The notes under the pieces: generated by a model
The model's database searches: none
The model's input: only the letters and a program-made list of their open reading frames with translations
Told to the model about the DNA's origin: nothing
Assembly (NCBI GenBank): GCA_030142905.1
Contig: JASJOG010000020.1
Coordinates: forward strand, 2,394,501-2,458,500
Direction: 5' to 3'
DNA from: Heliopora coerulea
Taxonomy: Eukaryota; Cnidaria; Anthozoa; Scleralcyonacea; Helioporidae
Length of the DNA: 64,000 nt
Shown: positions 1-12,600 of the stretch, piece by piece
Layout of the letters: each line of letters starts with the position of its first letter
Position numbering within the stretch: the stretch's first letter is position 1
Made by a program: the position numbers and the translations under genes

Positions 1-866
1 GTTTGTTTAGACGAACGTTTGTCTTTTGAATTAAGCTTATCGTTTAAATATGTTTAGAAGCGCTGGTCCGTTTATGGTAGTCGCAAACATGTATATTAAT
101 TTGTTGTGAATATACTCAATACATAACGCACATATACCCCGTAAAACTTATGCGCTTAAATGCAACAGGCATCTGATCGACATCTGTCATCATTTCTCAA
201 TGTTTATTCTTCAAAGAAACGATAATTCTTTTTCCATTTGTTCTTAATTTAGTTTGATTTCGTGATCTGCAGCGTCGCCGCATTTGTGCAGTACGTTTAC
301 TGCGTTTTATCTCTAAATCCGCGTTTTATGCCCAGATCGGCGTTTTACCCCCAAAATCAGCCAATCCGCAAATGCGCATCCGCGTTTTATCCTAACCCTA
401 CTGCTTAGCGCTTTCCTTCCCTAACGGAACCCAAGACCTGTCAACGTCCATAACAAGATTAAGATTACGAACCGAAGATTAAGATTAAGAACTGAAGTGG
501 AAGGATAAACAAAAATATTTATCTTAATTCCAGAAACACAGTGGTAACTAGTCCGTCATGTTGAGATCAAATAACTATAACACAGTAACTATAACCATAC
601 GAATTGCCCTAACGACAGAATAATTTTTTTCTGGCGACTCAAACGTCATGCACATAATTCGACACACCTTGACCCCCATGCTTAAGAGCCCAACAATAGA
701 TTTTCACTAGTCGAAAAACAAGTTAATTGAAAAAACAAGTTTTAACTGTAATGTTCAAATCTCTTTACATCGCCAATCATTGGCCATGTTGTATTGTGTT
801 AACTGATGTAGTTAAGCTAGTTACATGCGTGGAGTGCTGTCACAGGTCTGTTTTCGTTCAACGAGC

Positions 867-905
867 ATTCCTTATGATGACTAAAACTTAGTCGAAACGT
901 AGAAT
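867..905 (+). ncRNA. Degraded hammerhead-ribozyme-like motif
   Basis: Stem I ATTC (867-870) pairs with GAAT (902-905). The first core box reads CTTATGA (871-877) instead of CTGATGA. The stem II hairpin GACTAA...TTAGTC precedes GAAA (894-897). It closely matches the better copy at 38128-38170, so it is probably a remnant of the same repeat family. Confidence 0.4.
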
Positions 906-1016
906 TAAAATGATATCGCTTTTCGGAGTTACCGTTGTTGTGTATTTACTGTCAAACGCCGGACGATTCTACTTGTCAAGTGGAGACCTTCCAGAAAATT
1001 GATTAAAACTTTTCCA

Positions 1017-1229
1017 GATTTAATGTTTGAATAAACGCTTTTTTGCGTGCCTAAAACGCTTGTTGTTTCACTGCCTCTGATTTAATGTTTGAATAAACGG
1101 GGTTTTTTGCTGCGCCTAAAACGCTTGTTGTTTCAGTGCCTCTGATTTAATGTTTGAATAAACGCTTTTTTTGCCGCACCTAAAACGCTCGCTTCACTGC
1201 CTCTGATTTAATGTATTTGAATAAACGCT
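1017..1229 (+). repeat. Tandem repeat, about 60-bp unit, 3.5 copies
   Basis: Each unit begins GATTTAATGTTTGAATAAAC and ends near TTTCACTGCCTCT. Copies differ by small indels in the T run and by point changes; the last copy is partial and reads GTATTTG instead of GTTTG. Confidence 0.85.
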
Positions 1230-2906
1230 AGTGTATCTCATTGTATTGCCATCCAACACGCTCTATTACATCAACACCTTTAGGCTGAACTAACCATGAT
1301 GCCACAACTTATCACATTATCCTTCTTTTGAATGAACAATTTGGATATTCGTGCGTAAAGTGATGAACATCCACGTCCAAAAGTCCAATTTGTTATACCT
1401 TAAACTGAAAGCGAGTAAGGAGTTTCGATAGCAATTTAATCTTAGTAACTATAATTCGGTCGTTCGATGAGGTCAAGTTGTTAATCAGACGTTTTAGGTA
1501 GAGATGATCGACAATTTTTATGATGCAGAGACATTTGTTTTCGATGAAGAAGTCTTGAATCTTAGTGATTTTTTTAAGGGATCGAGTCATTCTAGAACTG
1601 ATTCTGAGTTCAAAAACGTCCTCACATCGATTAACCATTTCATGGACTAATTCACTAATTTGTCGGTGCGTTTGTCGTTACTCGGATTCTCAGAGCTTTT
1701 GTAATTCTATATTTTAACTATGCTTTATGTAAATTGAATGTTGAAATACGCATCAATACGTTGTCAATAAAGTTCAACAGTCTTGCACAATGTTTAAGGC
1801 TAGCTGTGCTACGCTTTCTAATTTTGCTAAGTCCTGATCATGGCTACCATGCTTAGATTCTCACTCTGAGCCGTAGTTAACCGCTTCAGTCAATCCAACC
1901 GGATGAGTATTCCTTTCCGACCGTCCAAGTCTCTGAGAAAAAGAAGATTTAACTACTTCCAGACGGTGGTAGCCCTTAAGTATTTCATTCTGGCTAGATA
2001 CCAGATCTGCTCGTTAGATTATCCTCGTCAATGAGACACCAGCCTTGAAGAGAAGGAATTAAAAACTGCCAAAAACACTGATACGAGGAACAACCGTTTC
2101 CAGCGAAGGCACTTAGTCGGAGAGAAACGTCTTCTTTTTCTTCACATTTCACTTTGACGAGGAATCTTCACTGTAGACGTTGGTTTCCAGTCCTTGTATT
2201 TTCGCCAGTATACGGAACTTCGAAGCCTTTGCTATCCCTTAACTATGGCTATCCCGAAGAAAAAACCTGTCTATCCAGCACTATATTTTACAATAATGTC
2301 CTAATTTATTTAATACATTGAGTGAACCCACTACAGCTATGCTGCTCAGATTAGATCTTTTTTTGACTGTCTACCTTGTATCCAATTACTGGAAGAGATC
2401 ACAAACGTTTAACGAAAAAAGTTCAAATATAACCCAATCTCTGGCATCGTATCCAAATCACGAAAGGATTTTTTAAAACTTCTCGGTGCATGCTTAGTTT
2501 ATTTTATCGTATTATATGAATAAACCCCTATCGAGCTGTTAACGATATATGAATTGAACACATTTGTTTTTGTTTTCATCAATTTAAGTCTTCGTAAGTT
2601 TTCCAAATGGTCAAGTAATTGTTGTGGCGAGAGGTATAGTACATATCACTCAACAATAGGGTGAAAGTCCCAGCTTAAGGCGAGTCTAGTCATTCTTATT
2701 TCGAATTATAGATTTAAGAAACGAAATCAGGAAATCCCACAATCATCACTTGTGAAATTATGGAACTCTTAGGTACTGTTACTCTTTTCTAGGCTGTTCG
2801 TTCAAGGCTTTTCAAGGACGATAGGTTATCTGGGTGTCATGCAGTTTCACATAAAATTGGTAATCTAGACAATTCTTCTCACGTTTCACAAGAAACTGAG
2901 AGGGAC

Positions 2907-2914
2907 TATTTAAA
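2907..2914 (+). promoter_or_regulatory. Possible TATA-like box of the thrombospondin gene
   Basis: A TATTTAAA motif lies 80 bases before the first ATG. If used, transcription would start near 2938-2942 and leave a 5' leader of about 55 bases. This is position and motif only; the start site is not visible from sequence. Confidence 0.3.
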
Positions 2915-2993
2915 GGGGTATCCTTGACAAAGATTTTTAAAACGGCTATTGGGCACCAACAGTTAACTCTGCCGGAAAACATCAGAAGAACTA

Positions 2994-3060
2994 ATGATGG
3001 CTTCATGGAGAAAGCTATGCTTTGTTCTGCTGTGCTTTGCATTTGCAGTCAAATCGTACG
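2994..3060 (+). CDS. THBS: Thrombospondin exon 1: signal peptide
   Basis: Starts at the first of two adjacent ATG codons. It encodes 22 residues: a short basic start (MMASWRK) and a hydrophobic core ([12 protein letters not shown]), a typical signal peptide. Donor is G|GTAGGT, phase 1, which joins exactly to exon 2. The later ATG at 3319 is internal to the TSP-N domain and was not chosen because the upstream reading is open and in phase. Confidence 0.85.
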
Positions 3061-6000
3061 GTAGGTCCACAGCAGATTTTTTTCCCCCTTTATCGAACGT
3101 TAGGTATTAAATTAATAAGAGGGTGGTCATTTAACTAAGTCGCCTACTAACGTGAAAGTTGTCTTCCAAGATCTTCGAATGTTGTACTGTAGTTATGTCT
3201 GATACTGAAGCTAGTTCTGTTTTACTATTTTCTATACATATGTTCAGAAATCGATCTTCTTGATGAGCAGAAAGAAGATCCCTCGATCAGCATCCAAAGA
3301 GACCCGACGAACCAACAGATGAGATACTGCTACAAAAAGCCACACAAGAAGCTCTACGCGACCGGACACATAAGACAGCACCTCTTGGCAGAGATGAAAC
3401 ATCACGACTTTATAACCACGGCTGAGTTGAAATTCAAGAAGTCCACGGGCAGTGGACAGTACACGCTATTCTCGATAGAGGCAGTAAATCGTCCAACGTT
3501 GTTTCGATGGTGGATAAACGTAAGGCGAAGACAAGTGGGCGTTGTCTACACCGGTCCAGAAAATCGTGAATCAAGTGTGGTGTTTGATAATGTTGGTCTC
3601 GCCGTGAAAACGTGGATACAACTCACTTTAAACTTTCAAGGCTCTGAGAATGGCCGCCCACTGGTCGAGATGTACGTGAACTGCAAAAAGATTGCAACTA
3701 AATACTTGGACAGGCCCATCCGGGAAGCCTTCAAAAACGTCTTGGAAGACCAGTTGAAAGTGTTCCTGGCCGACCGAGGATTTAGTTCTTTTTACAAGCT
3801 CAGAGGAAAGGTAAAATCTTATGCACAGATTTATCATAGGGCGCAATTTAAAATGTGTTTTATACATAAAAAACAACCGTTTTCAACCAAAGTAATCGTG
3901 TTTTGTTTCGATTGCATCGGTGTAGCATACCACCGTCAGGAGTCGTAAGGCCGAGCTCGAGCGACGTACTTTTCATTCATATTTGTCATGTCAGTTAAGT
4001 CTTTTAAAACCGCGGCGTCTGAAACCACCAAATTCTTACACTTGCGAAACGCCGTTTAGCACAACAGTTAATCTCCAAGTGGTTTTATTGTGACTTGCTG
4101 ACAAACTGTGGTCAGCCAAGTACTCATAAAAACTCTGACCAGCATCAAGAAACATGGACCTGTAACTCTCTCAATATTAGCCTGACATCGCTCTAACCAT
4201 TTATAATCACATACAATCTGCGTAGCCAGTGTCGAATGACGTATAGAAAGCGAAAAGCTCAAGGAACAGTCGAAACTTGGAGAGAAAACACTGATGTTTC
4301 AAGCGAAGGCCCTTGGTCGGAGTGAGTCTTGCCACTAGAAACTCAGATGGCAAAGCAAGGTTATTGCCGGTATTTAAACCTGGAACAAATCAGTCGACAA
4401 TGACTTGTTGCTTGACCGCAGTCGGATGTTATTGTTTGTATTCGAAAATTGTTGTTTGACCCTATGACAGGTTTATTGCGTTTAGCTGAACAAACTGTGG
4501 GGGGTGTTTGGCTTACCACAGATTGTACAGCATGACACAATAAAGCCTTGAATAGCTTCAAAATGCAATTTTTAAAAACAAATCATTAAATCTCCAGGGG
4601 CCGGTTGTTCAAAGCTCGGTTAGCGCTAATCTAGGATTAGCAGTTAACCTGTAGCTTTGGTTCCCTTTATCTTCGTTGAAAAATCTGGTTCCGATTTCAT
4701 AGCTTAAAACCCTTTTGTATACATCTGAAATCTGTTAAAGAAAATTCCAACTTTTCTAAGCAGCATGATCGGAAAGTTATCCACAAAATTTTCGCAAGTC
4801 CTGGATCAAGCCAATCGCCTCTTGAACAACCGGATCAAGGTGATGGATCGTCCCATAAGCAGCGTAAGTGAAACGGTCAGGGTAAGCCTGAGTGTGCAAT
4901 CATTTTCAGCTTGGTTCCCATCATGGTTTTTTAGTGGCTGACTAAGATTACTTTCAAGAGATCTTGACTGTTTGTTTATTTATTTATTTATTTTTATTTA
5001 TTTGTTTATACTAATTTAGAAACGGTAAACCCTTCAACCTTGGGAAATTGATTTCCAAGAAGCCCCGTTTGTGAAAAGTTATAACATTAACCTATAAATA
5101 CTATTTACAAATCCACCTACGTATCAAACAACCTACCTTTGTCTATTTGTATTCTCAGATTTTTCCTTAGCTATGAAGCACAAAAAGCTTTGGGGCTCTG
5201 GAGACACAGACACTTTTTCGGAATTTGTGTCTTCGGAGCCCGAAAGCGTTTTCGTGCGGCCACCATAAGTGACGGGACCTGGGGACGAGAATGATGACGT
5301 CACTAAAAACATTTCCACGTTTTTATGACGACGTCAACTTAAAACGTAGAAACCTAGATGCAAAATGAAGATGAGAGCCCAGCTCAAAATTTGACGATGT
5401 AATATCATCACACTCAGGAATTAATAGTTAAGAGACAGAAACATAGGATAGAGTTTAATAAAAGTTCACTGCCGTTTCATTTTGCGTCTAAGATTTCCGC
5501 CCGGCAAATCTCTAGTGAACATTTTAACGTAGAAACCTAGTGAAACAAATAACGTTTACTTATTTACCAAAGCCTCTTGATAACATGCAAGTGTCGTAAA
5601 AAACGTCGAAGTTTAAATGTGACGAACTTAATGTAAATTTGCAAAATCTATTGTCAGGGACGGTGGAGCGGAGTTTTGAGTAAGGGGAGACCTTGAGACA
5701 AATATACGGCATTTTGCAAGCTTCCTCGAAAAAATTCACAACAAGCGTTCTAAATCGTAGCTGTTTCAACGTTATATTTGGAAAAAGTGAGGAGCTGTAG
5801 TCCCCAGCTTCGCCGTCCCTGTTTGTTAATGCTGATTTGCCTAGATTGAACATATCTAAAGACTGGTTTCCACCAAGGAGAATTTTCCTCAAAAAATGAA
5901 CGGACAGGAAAGTTTTCTTCGTCTTAAAGTCATTAGTTCCGCCCGAGAGTTCACAAGTTCATGGAAACTTTCCTGTCCGTTCCTTTCCTGAGGAAAATTT

Positions 6001-9000
6001 TCCTTAGTGGAAACCAGCCTTAAAGTTTAACGTTGACCAAGGAAAAAGAGCATTAAAAAGCTCATTATAATTACGTCACTAGTGCATGGTTTATTCTCTG
6101 CGTTCAGAATTTGAGAGCTAGAAACAAAACAGATAGATATAAAGATTTAAGAGAACCGTTCAAGACCTTAGTCTGAAACAAATCCATTCAGGCTAAAACG
6201 ATCACCATGGATGATATTTTATTAATTATATTGTCAAGTAATTATATAATTCAGTGTTCTCTGTTCGATTTTTTTCAGGTCTGTATGAGAAGGGTGAAAT
6301 TATTTACGGATGAAAATATCCCTGACGTTCTTAATAACTGCGGTACAAACACCAGAGGGAAAGGCGTTCTTCAGCATGCAAGAGGTAAACAGAACACTGA
6401 AGCTCTCAAATTTTGCTTCTTAGTGAGATTACACATTGAACTGGAGATTACAGGGTTTGTTATTTTGGCACGAAATTTGATTACGTAGTCTTATCGTATG
6501 TTATGAGAAACCACCTTTTAAAACAAAACTACAAAAATCAAGCGAATGGAAAGTCAACGCTATAAGTACCACATAACTCCCAGAAGAAGCAATCTCTCTC
6601 CTCGTAAAAACGCTAAAAGTAAGTGTAGGTAAGAACCACAATGACCAAATGCGATACTTTCTTCCTGGAAGAGAGTTGCTTCGGTCAAAAAAATATCACC
6701 TGAGGTTAGCCGGAACAAAATCCTCTGCATGGCGTTCCACAAGGAAATCTCCTGCCTCCATTAGAACAACAACATGGTTAAAATCAATCGAAGTTAACTT
6801 TGGTGATCAAACTTAAAGGATAAATCGGTCACGACGAGTTCTGATTTTACCCAATTAGCTACTGCATAACTTTGTCTACATCCGAATAAAATTCTGTGGC
6901 GTTCAGTCAGAATAAATATCATTAAAGCCGACAGAGGTCAACTTTGATAGTGAACTGGCTATCATATGACAAAGGTCCCTTACCTTTCCATCCACACCAT
7001 CAACAAACTTGCTTTCTGATCATAATGAGCAATTGTTTGTTATCTAAGGCACGAATCACCGCGACCGCCCACTCTTCAAGGTCTTTCACTTCAATCGGCT
7101 TATCTTCAATCTTCGTCTGCTTCTTGTAACAGAAATGTGATACTTCAGACATTACCAAGTTCTCCCACTCAAATCTAACAGAAAAAAAGGTTAAATATTG
7201 TCTCGTTAATACTCTAGTCCTGGGCTAGGATGTTGGAAAACGATCGAGCGCTGATTCAGGATTCAGTATTTAATCCGTAATTTTACGTGGTTTGCTGTTT
7301 GGGTTCAAACTTCACTAGAAAAAATCTTTTCGATTCATGCATAGCAAGACTGAGAAACAAATTTCCAATTCGAGACGTTTTCCCTAGACCAGTGAAATCG
7401 TCTGTCGTTAGCCAGAGTTAAATTGTCTGCCATTATAGCTGGAGTAAAATTAAAAAGTCGAACACGGACTGAAGAGACAAGCTAATCGGCTTTTAAACAA
7501 TGGTCCCAGTTGCTTAATTAAGGCTGTTGAATGTATAACCTCGCAGACATGTCAAACTTGTAACCTAACAAATGTTCACCATTTGATTTTGATTTACAAC
7601 CTTAGCGGCTTCAACCATCATTGCTTCAACCAGCATTAACACCCTACTCAGAGAAACTGTTTTTCTTTCTGATTTAATTATATTCGAATACACTTGCAGT
7701 TACAATAACATTCGGAAAGTGTTTACTCACAGACGGACGAACAAACGAAAAAACAAGCTATTGATGTAAGTCAGCTATGGACGTTGGACCTCAACTTAAA
7801 TTTGGATTTGTAGACGGTCATACGTAAACTCCGTCTTTCCCATGATACAAAACCGACAGATCAATTCGTAACCATGGAAAACTTTGATACTCTGAAATTC
7901 AGGAATCAGTATCAAAATGAAGGCGTGTGAATTAATTTAGTTCTATTCGATAAATTATGTAATGCATGAATAAATTAGCATCCCTGGAATCCTGAGTGTT
8001 TCCTTCATAATTCCAATAACAGACCACACTGTTTTTAAAGACAATAAAAGCATTGCTTTCCAAGCAAAGCCATTATATTCTCACACAATAATTGGCTCGA
8101 GACAACTTGACGAGACAGACAATCGGTCATGATAGGTTGGGGAGACTGGAAATCGTCACCCAGTCAAAGATGAGCAAGACTCAGACCATCTCACTTAAAC
8201 ACAATTAAGCCACTGCTCATTCATTGAATTTAATCGAAAAAACATATGTAACGACAAATACAATGTCATATGAGAGACGTAATAGCAGTCATTTGGTAAA
8301 GGAGAGAATACCAAATTTGTATGTGTTGATGAAATACCTCCCTGTGGAAGCAGGCTCGATGACTAAAGGCCCGTTCAGAATTGCGATTTTGTTCCTCGTG
8401 ATTGACATCTTGGTGTATGAGTTAAACTCAACTGGGGCGAATCAAAAGCGGATACCTTGCTTTATAGACTGTCATAAGTCTATTACATACACCAGGAAGA
8501 CAATAGCCACGTACAAAACCACACGTGTAAACGGGGCTTAAAAAGCCCGACACGTAATTATGTTATAAGTTGTTACAGTGTCGTATGCTGGACCATGTTC
8601 TCACGATATTGTTATCGTGGATAAACGACACTGGTGACCCAAGAATATTATTCATCACTGTTTTAACGATTTTATTCACCATTGATGTAACAGCAATGGT
8701 TCTTCACTGATGTTAAAACTGGAAAATATGCATTAATAGACAAACCATGATCCCTGTCGTAGGAATGCCGGTTCAGTCTTGTAACAAGCCGTACGCCTGG
8801 ACTTCCACCAGGCGGAATTTCCCGCACGGACAAAATTTCAATTTGAAAGAACAAAGAGAACCCAGAGGAAATTAAGCCTTAACAGCATTGGTAGACGAAC
8901 AATGCCGTAACAAAATTGCTATGACGGGCGAACAGCATTGTTGGCAACATTAAGGATTTTAAGCAAGCTGGTAACGGCATTTAACTAAGTATATTACAGA

Positions 9001-9599
9001 TTTGAATAGAATAACATTCTACTGACATCGTAATGAATTGTGAAAGTTGTTTACGCCTCTGAAACTCTTCTCAGCAGCTTAGGTCAGTACACTAACGTTT
9101 AAAGGTCCTGAAGCGTCTTACCTATTGTGCGTTAACGTAGGCGTGGAACCGTGGAAATGTCTTCGTCGACGTACTGTGTAGAAATTGGACTGGGTTGAAA
9201 AATACTCTTGGGACTTTACGTGAATCATTCCTTTTTTTTTAATGACCATCTCTATTGTAAGCCCTCATTTTCCCCAAGAGGCAGCACAACGTTTTTCATA
9301 GGGGGTGGTAGTAGTAATGTGATAACAATGGTTTACTCAGGCGGGCAAAGGGGAGAGTTGTTCTTTCTCAGGTGGGACAATTTTTAGCCCAAAAACTGTT
9401 CAAAAAATATGTGACCTTTTTGCAACAACAGCGCTCGGAAATTTAGTTCTGTAGAGCTTTCGTGGCTACAAAATAGATATATCTCCGCGACCACCGACTC
9501 AGGGAGTACAATTTTGTTGTGTCTTTTTTACTTAATCCCGTTTTAGAAATTCAGGTTGTACCAATTGTATACAAATGTATACACATATATGTATATACA

Positions 9600-9655
<56 letters not shown>

Positions 9656-12600
9656 CTGTCGCAAGCAACTGTTTCAAATGTTTGTTAATTTACATACTTA
9701 TCTCTTTTATTTCTTTATGTATTTATTCATTCGTTCATCTATTTTCTATCTCGCGCAGTCGTTACAAAGGAAGACCTGATTCAACTGGAGCAAAGCATTA
9801 CTGACAAAGTCACAGCAACCTACGACCAAACTATACAAAAGGTAATTTCAGTTCATTCAAATTCTGTCAGTTACTCTGATCTGACTCTAATCCAATCAAT
9901 AATTCGGACCTGATGCCCAACTGTTATTCTCGTACCCAGATTCCATCACTTTCTTAAGCGCATCAGCACCAAACGTTTGGGGGCTTTGGAGACAGAGCCA
10001 CCGGACGTCCTAAATATTAGGAAATCCGGTTTTTTCTCAAACTCAAGCGTCACCATATGCCTCTTTTTCAGCTTATTATTGTATTCAGTTGGTCAACGTT
10101 GCTATCCAGTGTCTGTGTCTCCAGATACTTAAAATTTTCTTTCTAAATATTCATCCTCTTTTCTCTATCATTAAAGATGATGAACGAAATGCAAGCGATA
10201 TTCAATAAATGCGGGGTATGTCATAAAACCTTAAAAGGAAGACCAAAAGCAACTCCAAAACCGCGCAAGACAATTTTAGTAAAAGACCTACCAAAACCAT
10301 GTCCCCCCGGGCAGAACAACTGCCACATCAATGCCAACTGCGTGCCAGACAGAAAAGGGACTGGAAATCATTGCAAGGTAAGTATTATTTCACCCTTTCG
10401 AGGCGGATGCTCCCCCTTTTAAAAGTTAAAGGTGAAATGCAACAAAAGAAGATAATGCATTTGCATGAGATAAATGCTGCTAATATACACCGACATATAC
10501 AATATATACAAAAATATAATATACACAATGAACACTAATATACAGAGTGGCGCAGAAGTAATGGGACAATAAAAATGACATACTAATCTTGACATAATTT
10601 ATTCATTTCTGTGAAAAACATACTATTGAGATACAAAACAATGTCTTTATGTGTCTAAAAATTTATTCCAGCAGAAGGTAACTACAACGGTGGTTCAAAA
10701 TGCCCTCCTTCCACCTCAATGCATTTTTCTAGTCTTTTCTCCAGAGTAGCGCACCTTGCGACATAAAGGCGCAGTAATTTGTGAGCAGGCATTAATAATT
10801 TTTAGTTTCAGTTCCTCAACCGTCCCGGGTTTATCTGCATAAACTACATTCTTTTGTAAAAAAAGTGTCATTACACAGATCATGGTATACTAGGTATTGT
10901 TTGGTTGCCTCATTACTTCTGCGCCATCCTGTACAATATACACTGAAATATCCGTCGTTGTCACGGATATTTTAGTCGCACAGAAAACGGTACCTGAACA
11001 AACGAATTTAAAATTCGGGAGTTGTGAAAACGACGCCACAGTTGGAGCCAATCAAAATAATTCTTCAGAGATTTTAATAGTTAACGTCGTAATGATAACT
11101 TCTGAAACACCTTTAACATATACTTTCTTTAATCGTTAGCGTTTTAGGCCTCCAACAGAAGTAAAACTGAAAAAGAATTGGCTGCAATATTTACCAACTG
11201 CGACGTCATTATGACGACGGGATAATGGGCTTACAAATTCCTTTTTCGATACGGTGTTTTCTGGCATAACTAAACGTTCTTTCAACCATTTACTATGTAT
11301 GGTGTATATTTAGATTATTTTCGGATAATATATGAAATATGGAGTTTCGTATCATTCTACCTTTAAACTCTGGACTACTAGAACTTGAGCGAGAGGTCAA
11401 TATGATGTTGCCACTGTGCTATACTTCATTCTGTTTCGTTTCTGACAGTGCAAGGTTGGATATGCCGGCAATGGTTACACATGTGGATCGGATACAGATT
11501 TGGATGGTTTCCCTGACGAAGAACTGCCCAATTGTAATGAAATACATTGCAAAAAGGTAAATAGGCTTCCTTTCAAAGCATAATTGTCGTGCTGTGGTAA
11601 ACGTGCACATGGCAAAGTCGTCTTTGATTTACTTTCGGATGACAATTTAGGAAGACGTACCCCGAGGAATAATTATTTGTACGTAAACATGTATGTTTGA
11701 ACGGATGTGTGTAGGTATGCATATCAGGATGGACGGATGTCTGGACGGATGTTTGCCTGTTTGTTTCTTTGTACTTTTGTTCATATGCTTTTTAAATCTA
11801 CCCATGTTTGTTGGTATTTATGTTGGTTAGTCTGTCTGTCTGTCAATCTATCCACCTGTTTACCCGTTTGTTTATTTGTAAAAATTGCATTCATTCAGCT
11901 GTACGTCGACTCTAGAGATTGTGTTTCATGTCGATATGTTTGTTATATCGCTCAAAATACGTTTTGTGGCTCAACGTAACTTTTGCGTGGTCTCGTCCCT
12001 CTTAAGGATAACTGCATTGCAATTCCAAACAGTGGACAGGAAAACGCCGATGGTGACGAAATGGGCGACTCCTGTGACTCGGACAGAGATAACGATGGAA
12101 TCCCAAATAAGAAGGTAAAGATTGCTTTGGATGGTTGTGTTTAAAAGGTTTTTACTTGACTTATACTACAAATTCCGGGTCCACGCCATTACCGCTTTCA
12201 CAGTCCATCATGATTCTTAGCCGTTTCCAGACAAATTTTTTACGGACAATTCACGGTGTCATCCTGTAATAAGCTAGGAAAACTGAAATGTTCTCCAACG
12301 ATACTTTCTATTTTGTCGAACAGGCCAAACCAATCACATGATTTCGCTGCAAAAATCCAAAACTTTTCCCACCAATCCGCGGTACCATCACAGCTGTAGT
12401 CTGGAGGCATTGCATATAAACAGCGCCCATGCTCCATGAAATCGTGATTGCCAGAACCCTAACTTCATTTTCAAACAGATAGCATCGTCATGCACTGGTT
12501 CTGTGCCGGTATAAAAATGGGATCTCGTCCTGACAACGATCACCTCTCATGAAGACATTAGACCGTAACTTCAAAACTTTGGTTCATGAGCAATAATTTC

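Larger units (their letters stand above)
1..2900. other. Upstream intergenic region of the thrombospondin gene
   Basis: No coding exon recognised; the open frame at 1393-1638 resembles no known protein. It holds a tandem repeat (1017-1229), a hammerhead-like motif (867-905), and around 300-390 several copies of a CGCGTTTTAT phrase. Confidence 0.5.

Noticed and set aside
3319..3321. ATG as thrombospondin start
   Set aside because: It lies inside the N-terminal domain and would lose the signal peptide found in exon 1.
3811..3948. Extension of the exon 2 frame past the donor
   Set aside because: A strong donor at 3810/3811 and an in-phase exon 3 matching the end of TSP-N make this intronic.
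9519..9804. Open frames rich in alternating Tyr and Ile
   Set aside because: Translation of the TA repeat; only the exon 4 part at the right end is real and in another context.
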